A DNA stretch of 16,195 nt from Dehalococcoidia bacterium (GTDB lineage: Bacteria > Chloroflexota > Dehalococcoidia > GIF9 > AB-539-J10): NCBI GenBank assembly GCA_030605665.1, contig JAUWHW010000070.1, positions 1 through 16,195 of the forward strand, read 5' to 3'. Each line of letters begins with the position of its first letter. Positions within the stretch are counted from its first letter, which is position 1. The position numbers and the translations under genes were made by a program. The notes beneath the pieces were generated by a model. It did not search any database. It was given only the letters and a program-made list of their open reading frames with translations, and was not told the DNA's origin. Positions 14,059-16,195 of this stretch are shown here, one piece after another.

Positions 14059-15078
14059 ATGAAAGCCATGGTGCTAAAGAAACTCTCTTCGGTTGAGAAA
14101 AACCCCTTAGAGCTGGTGGATTTGCCTGACCCTGTTCCCGGCGCGGGTCAAATTCGAGTCAAGATTTCCACCTGCGGGGTATGCCATACTGAGCTGGATG
14201 AAATTGAAGGCAGGGTTCCTCCTTCAAAGTTTCCCATGATTCTGGGACATGAAATTGTGGGCAAGGTGGAAAGCTTGGGACCAGGGGTAAGCAAATTTAA
14301 ACAAGGAGATAGAGTAGGGATTGCATGGATTGATTGGGCTTGTGGAGAGTGTTCCTTTTGCCTTAAAGGCGAGGAAAATTTGTGTGATACAGCGAAATGG
14401 ACAGGGAAGGATGTCAATGGAGGTTACGCTCAATATACCGTAGTAGCAGAAGACTTTGCCTATCCCATCCCAAAAAGATTCACTGATTTGCAAGCAGCTC
14501 CGCTCTTATGTGCCGGGGTGATTGGCTATAGAGCCTTAAGGCTCACAGGAATAGAAGATGGCAGGGTTCTTGGTCTTTATGGATTTGGAGCTTCTGCACA
14601 CATTGTCATCCAGATTGCTAAATATAAATATCCCGGTAGCAAGGTTTTCGTCTTTACTCGACCCAACCAGAAAGAGCATCAAGAGCTAGCCCGAAAATTG
14701 GGGGCTGATTGGATTGGAACAACGGGAGATACTGCTCCAGAAAAACTTGACTGCGCCATTGACTTTACTCCGGTGGGGGTGCCGGTGCGTGAAGCTTTAA
14801 GGAACTTAGAAAAGGGCGGGAGAGTGGTTATAAACGCAATTCGTAAGATAACACCTATCCCAGAATTGGATTATGCTGAGCATCTCTGGTATGAAAAGGA
14901 AGTGAAGAGTGTGGCTAATGTAACTAGAAGGGATGCTCAGGAATTTCTACCTCTGGCTGCTGAGATTCCCATCGTGCCTGAAGTTCAAGAATTTAAGTTA
15001 GAAGAGGCAAACGAAGCCTTAATCTTACTCAAACAAGGCAAAATTCGCGGTGCTGGAGTTTTAAGAATACCTGAATAG
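14059..15078 (+). CDS. Zinc-dependent alcohol dehydrogenase (MDR family)
   Basis: A 339-aa medium-chain dehydrogenase/reductase. Catalytic zinc ligands are C42 (in CGVCHTELD), H64-E65 (in LGHEIVG) and C151 (in LLCAGVIGYRAL). The structural zinc site is complete, C95, C98, C101 and C109 (CGECSFCLKGEENLC). The Rossmann fold has GLYGFGASAHIV in place of the usual GxGxxG, as in the class of single-subunit bacterial enzymes with GFGxSAH. It would oxidise an alcohol or reduce an aldehyde with NAD(P)H in the cytoplasm; substrate cannot be read from the sequence. After GFGASAHIV the second strand reads VFVFTRPNQKEH, with no acidic residue at its end, which may favour NADP(H), an uncertain reading. 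GAAGGA lies 8 bases before the ATG. The next gene starts 13 bases after the stop, so the two are probably co-transcribed. Confidence 0.93.
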   Translation: MKAMVLKKLSSVEKNPLELVDLPDPVPGAGQIRVKISTCGVCHTELDEIEGRVPPSKFPMILGHEIVGKVESLGPGVSKFKQGDRVGIAWIDWACGECSFCLKGEENLCDTAKWTGKDVNGGYAQYTVVAEDFAYPIPKRFTDLQAAPLLCAGVIGYRALRLTGIEDGRVLGLYGFGASAHIVIQIAKYKYPGSKVFVFTRPNQKEHQELARKLGADWIGTTGDTAPEKLDCAIDFTPVGVPVREALRNLEKGGRVVINAIRKITPIPELDYAEHLWYEKEVKSVANVTRRDAQEFLPLAAEIPIVPEVQEFKLEEANEALILLKQGKIRGAGVLRIPE

Positions 15079-15091
15079 AAAGGAGGTTAGA

Positions 15092-15577
15092 TTGAAACTA
15101 GGCATTATAGCTGATAGCCATGAGAACATGCCTTTGATTGCCAAAGCTGTAGAGCTATTCAACAATGAGGAAGTGGGCTTAGTCCTCCACGCAGGAGACT
15201 TCATTTCCCCCATCACAGCCAAGGAATTTAAAAGCCTTAAGGCCAAGCTTATTGGAGTATTCGGCAACAATGATGGAGATAAACTTTTGCTGCAAAGGCA
15301 GTTCCAGGATATCGGCGAACTCTACGAGGATTACCACGAGCTTGAGATAGAGGGTAGAAATATCGTGTTGATGCACCAACCGAAGTTCCTGGATGCCCTC
15401 ATTGCCAGTAACAAATATGATTTGATCATCTATGGGCATACCCACAAAATTGATATTCGTGAGGGACGACCTCTGGTGATCAATCCGGGGGAATGCGGCG
15501 GCTGGCTCACTGGAAGGTGTACAGTAGCCATAGTCGAATTGGAAACCATGAAAGTCAAGATTTATGACCTCCAATGA
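15092..15577 (+). CDS. YfcE/MJ0936-type metallophosphoesterase
   Basis: A 161-aa calcineurin-like phosphodiesterase. Metal-binding motifs are all present: D8-x-H10 (ADSH), D36 (HAGD), GNND (58-61), H95 (MHQP) and GHTH (115-118). The length is that of the single-domain YfcE family, which hydrolyses phosphodiesters with two divalent metals; physiological substrate is unknown. The start is TTG at 15092, supported by AAAGGAGG (15080-15087) 4 bases upstream and by the first beta strand (KLGIIADSH) beginning at once. It lies 13 bases after the dehydrogenase gene and probably shares its transcript. Confidence 0.93.
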   Translation: MKLGIIADSHENMPLIAKAVELFNNEEVGLVLHAGDFISPITAKEFKSLKAKLIGVFGNNDGDKLLLQRQFQDIGELYEDYHELEIEGRNIVLMHQPKFLDALIASNKYDLIIYGHTHKIDIREGRPLVINPGECGGWLTGRCTVAIVELETMKVKIYDLQ

Positions 15578-15676
15578 CTTTGCTTCGTTGAGCGTTTCAG
15601 TAAGAGAATATAAGTGATAGCATTGGAAGAGAACGTGAAAAGTGTATAGGGGTGTGTTAAGAGAGAGAAACTAAAA

Positions 15677-16195
15677 ATGGAAAACAGGAAAGGCAAAGGA
15701 AGAGATTTGGTAGAGAAAATACGAACTGGAGAACTTAAGTATAGGACGCCTTTGTGGAACTATATTGGATGCGCCGCATGGGCAGTTTTATGTTTCCTCC
15801 CCACCATTGCTAAGCACTCAGGCTTGGGGATTCTAAGTTTCTTCGCCCAACTATCCACAATAAAGTTCCCATCAATTGTGATATACCTATCAATAGCCCT
15901 TTTCATTGCTGCAATCCCACCTGCAATTTCGAGCGTGCGTTACCGCATCAGGAGGGGAGGATATCATTCTGAAGATGATACTGTAGTGCTGCTTGAGAGC
16001 GGTCCTTACAGGATAGTGAGACATCCCAGTGATGCTGCCTTTACCATATTTCTTGTCACGCTACCTATATTCCTCAGCAAACTGATTTCTTTCACAATTT
16101 TGAGCATAATTGGGCTTATCTTAATAATCGCCTTGAATTATTACACTAGTGTGGATGAAGAGAAGCTTAATATAAAGAAGTGGGGAGATGAGTAT
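15677..16195 (+). CDS. ICMT/PEMT-like membrane methyltransferase (3' end beyond window)
   Basis: The frame is open from ATG 15677 to the last base, 173 residues, and continues outside. Hydrophobic helices lie at about residues 26-46, 66-88 and two within 120-158. The signature GPYRIVRHPSD (109-119) matches the GPYxxxRHPxY region of isoprenylcysteine carboxyl methyltransferase and phospholipid N-methyltransferase families, which bind S-adenosylmethionine; here the usual Tyr after HP-x is Asp. The last visible part, VDEEKLNIKKWGDEY, matches the family's C-terminal E-x2-L...(F/W)G-x2-Y motif, so little is missing. It would methylate a membrane-bound or lipophilic substrate. The ribosome binding site (AAGAGAGAG) is weak and rather far. 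The substrate is unknown. Confidence 0.82.
   Translation, partial: MENRKGKGRDLVEKIRTGELKYRTPLWNYIGCAAWAVLCFLPTIAKHSGLGILSFFAQLSTIKFPSIVIYLSIALFIAAIPPAISSVRYRIRRGGYHSEDDTVVLLESGPYRIVRHPSDAAFTIFLVTLPIFLSKLISFTILSIIGLILIIALNYYTSVDEEKLNIKKWGDEY

Noticed and set aside
1..16195. tRNA, rRNA or integrase and attachment site
   Set aside because: I saw no cloverleaf-like sequence, no ribosomal RNA sequence and no recombinase or transposase gene, so no mobile-element boundary can be claimed.

Overview
This is a bacterial window of moderate GC. Genes have strong AAGGAGG-type ribosome binding sites, all lie on the + strand, and the gaps between them are full of degenerate palindromic repeats. Repeats built on TGTCATTGCGAG...GAAGCAATC and TTGTCATTCTGAG...GAAGAATCTC are ones I associate with Chloroflexota (Dehalococcoidia and relatives) and some other environmental lineages. 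No gene here fixes the taxonomy, so this is a weak inference.

Layout. (1) 1-4137: a recombination-repair pair, made of the 3' end of an AddB/RecB-type PD-(D/E)XK nuclease gene and a complete AddA-type helicase-nuclease, separated by a 176-bp MITE-like element with 12-bp terminal inverted repeats. (2) 4138-4961: a gene-free stretch of repeats. (3) 4962-5744: a TM2-domain membrane protein and a short-chain flavodoxin. (4) 6048-6633: a PIN-domain protein, probably starting at an unusual ATA codon, overlapping a 45-aa probable antitoxin. (5) 6977-10096: a compact three-gene operon of a 63-aa protein, an 843-aa SMC/RecF-type ABC ATPase and a VapC-like PIN nuclease. The ATPase has a CPLC zinc-hook-like motif, a C-terminal HEPN-like RNxxxAH motif and a terminal zinc ribbon. 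A lone PD-(D/E)XK-type nuclease follows at 10300-10932. This block is visibly more AT-rich than the addAB-like region and is the best candidate for an undescribed conflict (defence or toxin) system. (6) 10933-11283: repeats. (7) 11284-16195: a four-helix membrane protein, bifunctional NAD(P)H-hydrate repair enzyme (Nnr), a zinc alcohol dehydrogenase, a YfcE-type metallophosphoesterase and the start of an ICMT/PEMT-like membrane methyltransferase, which read as ordinary chromosomal genes.

How the parts may work together. The AddAB-like pair would process DNA ends for recombination. In the ABC-PIN operon, the ATPase could sense a DNA or nucleoprotein state and unleash one or two RNases (its own HEPN-like segment and the PIN protein), with the 63-aa protein as an adaptor or restraint. 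This model rests on motifs and gene order only.

Three copies of a roughly 100-bp repeat, one carrying an exact TATAAT, lie upstream of the TM2 gene, the first PIN gene and the ABC operon. They may be a spread promoter-bearing element. A 39-bp perfect match occurs in opposite orientation at 4478-4516 and 11022-11060, bracketing the accessory block.
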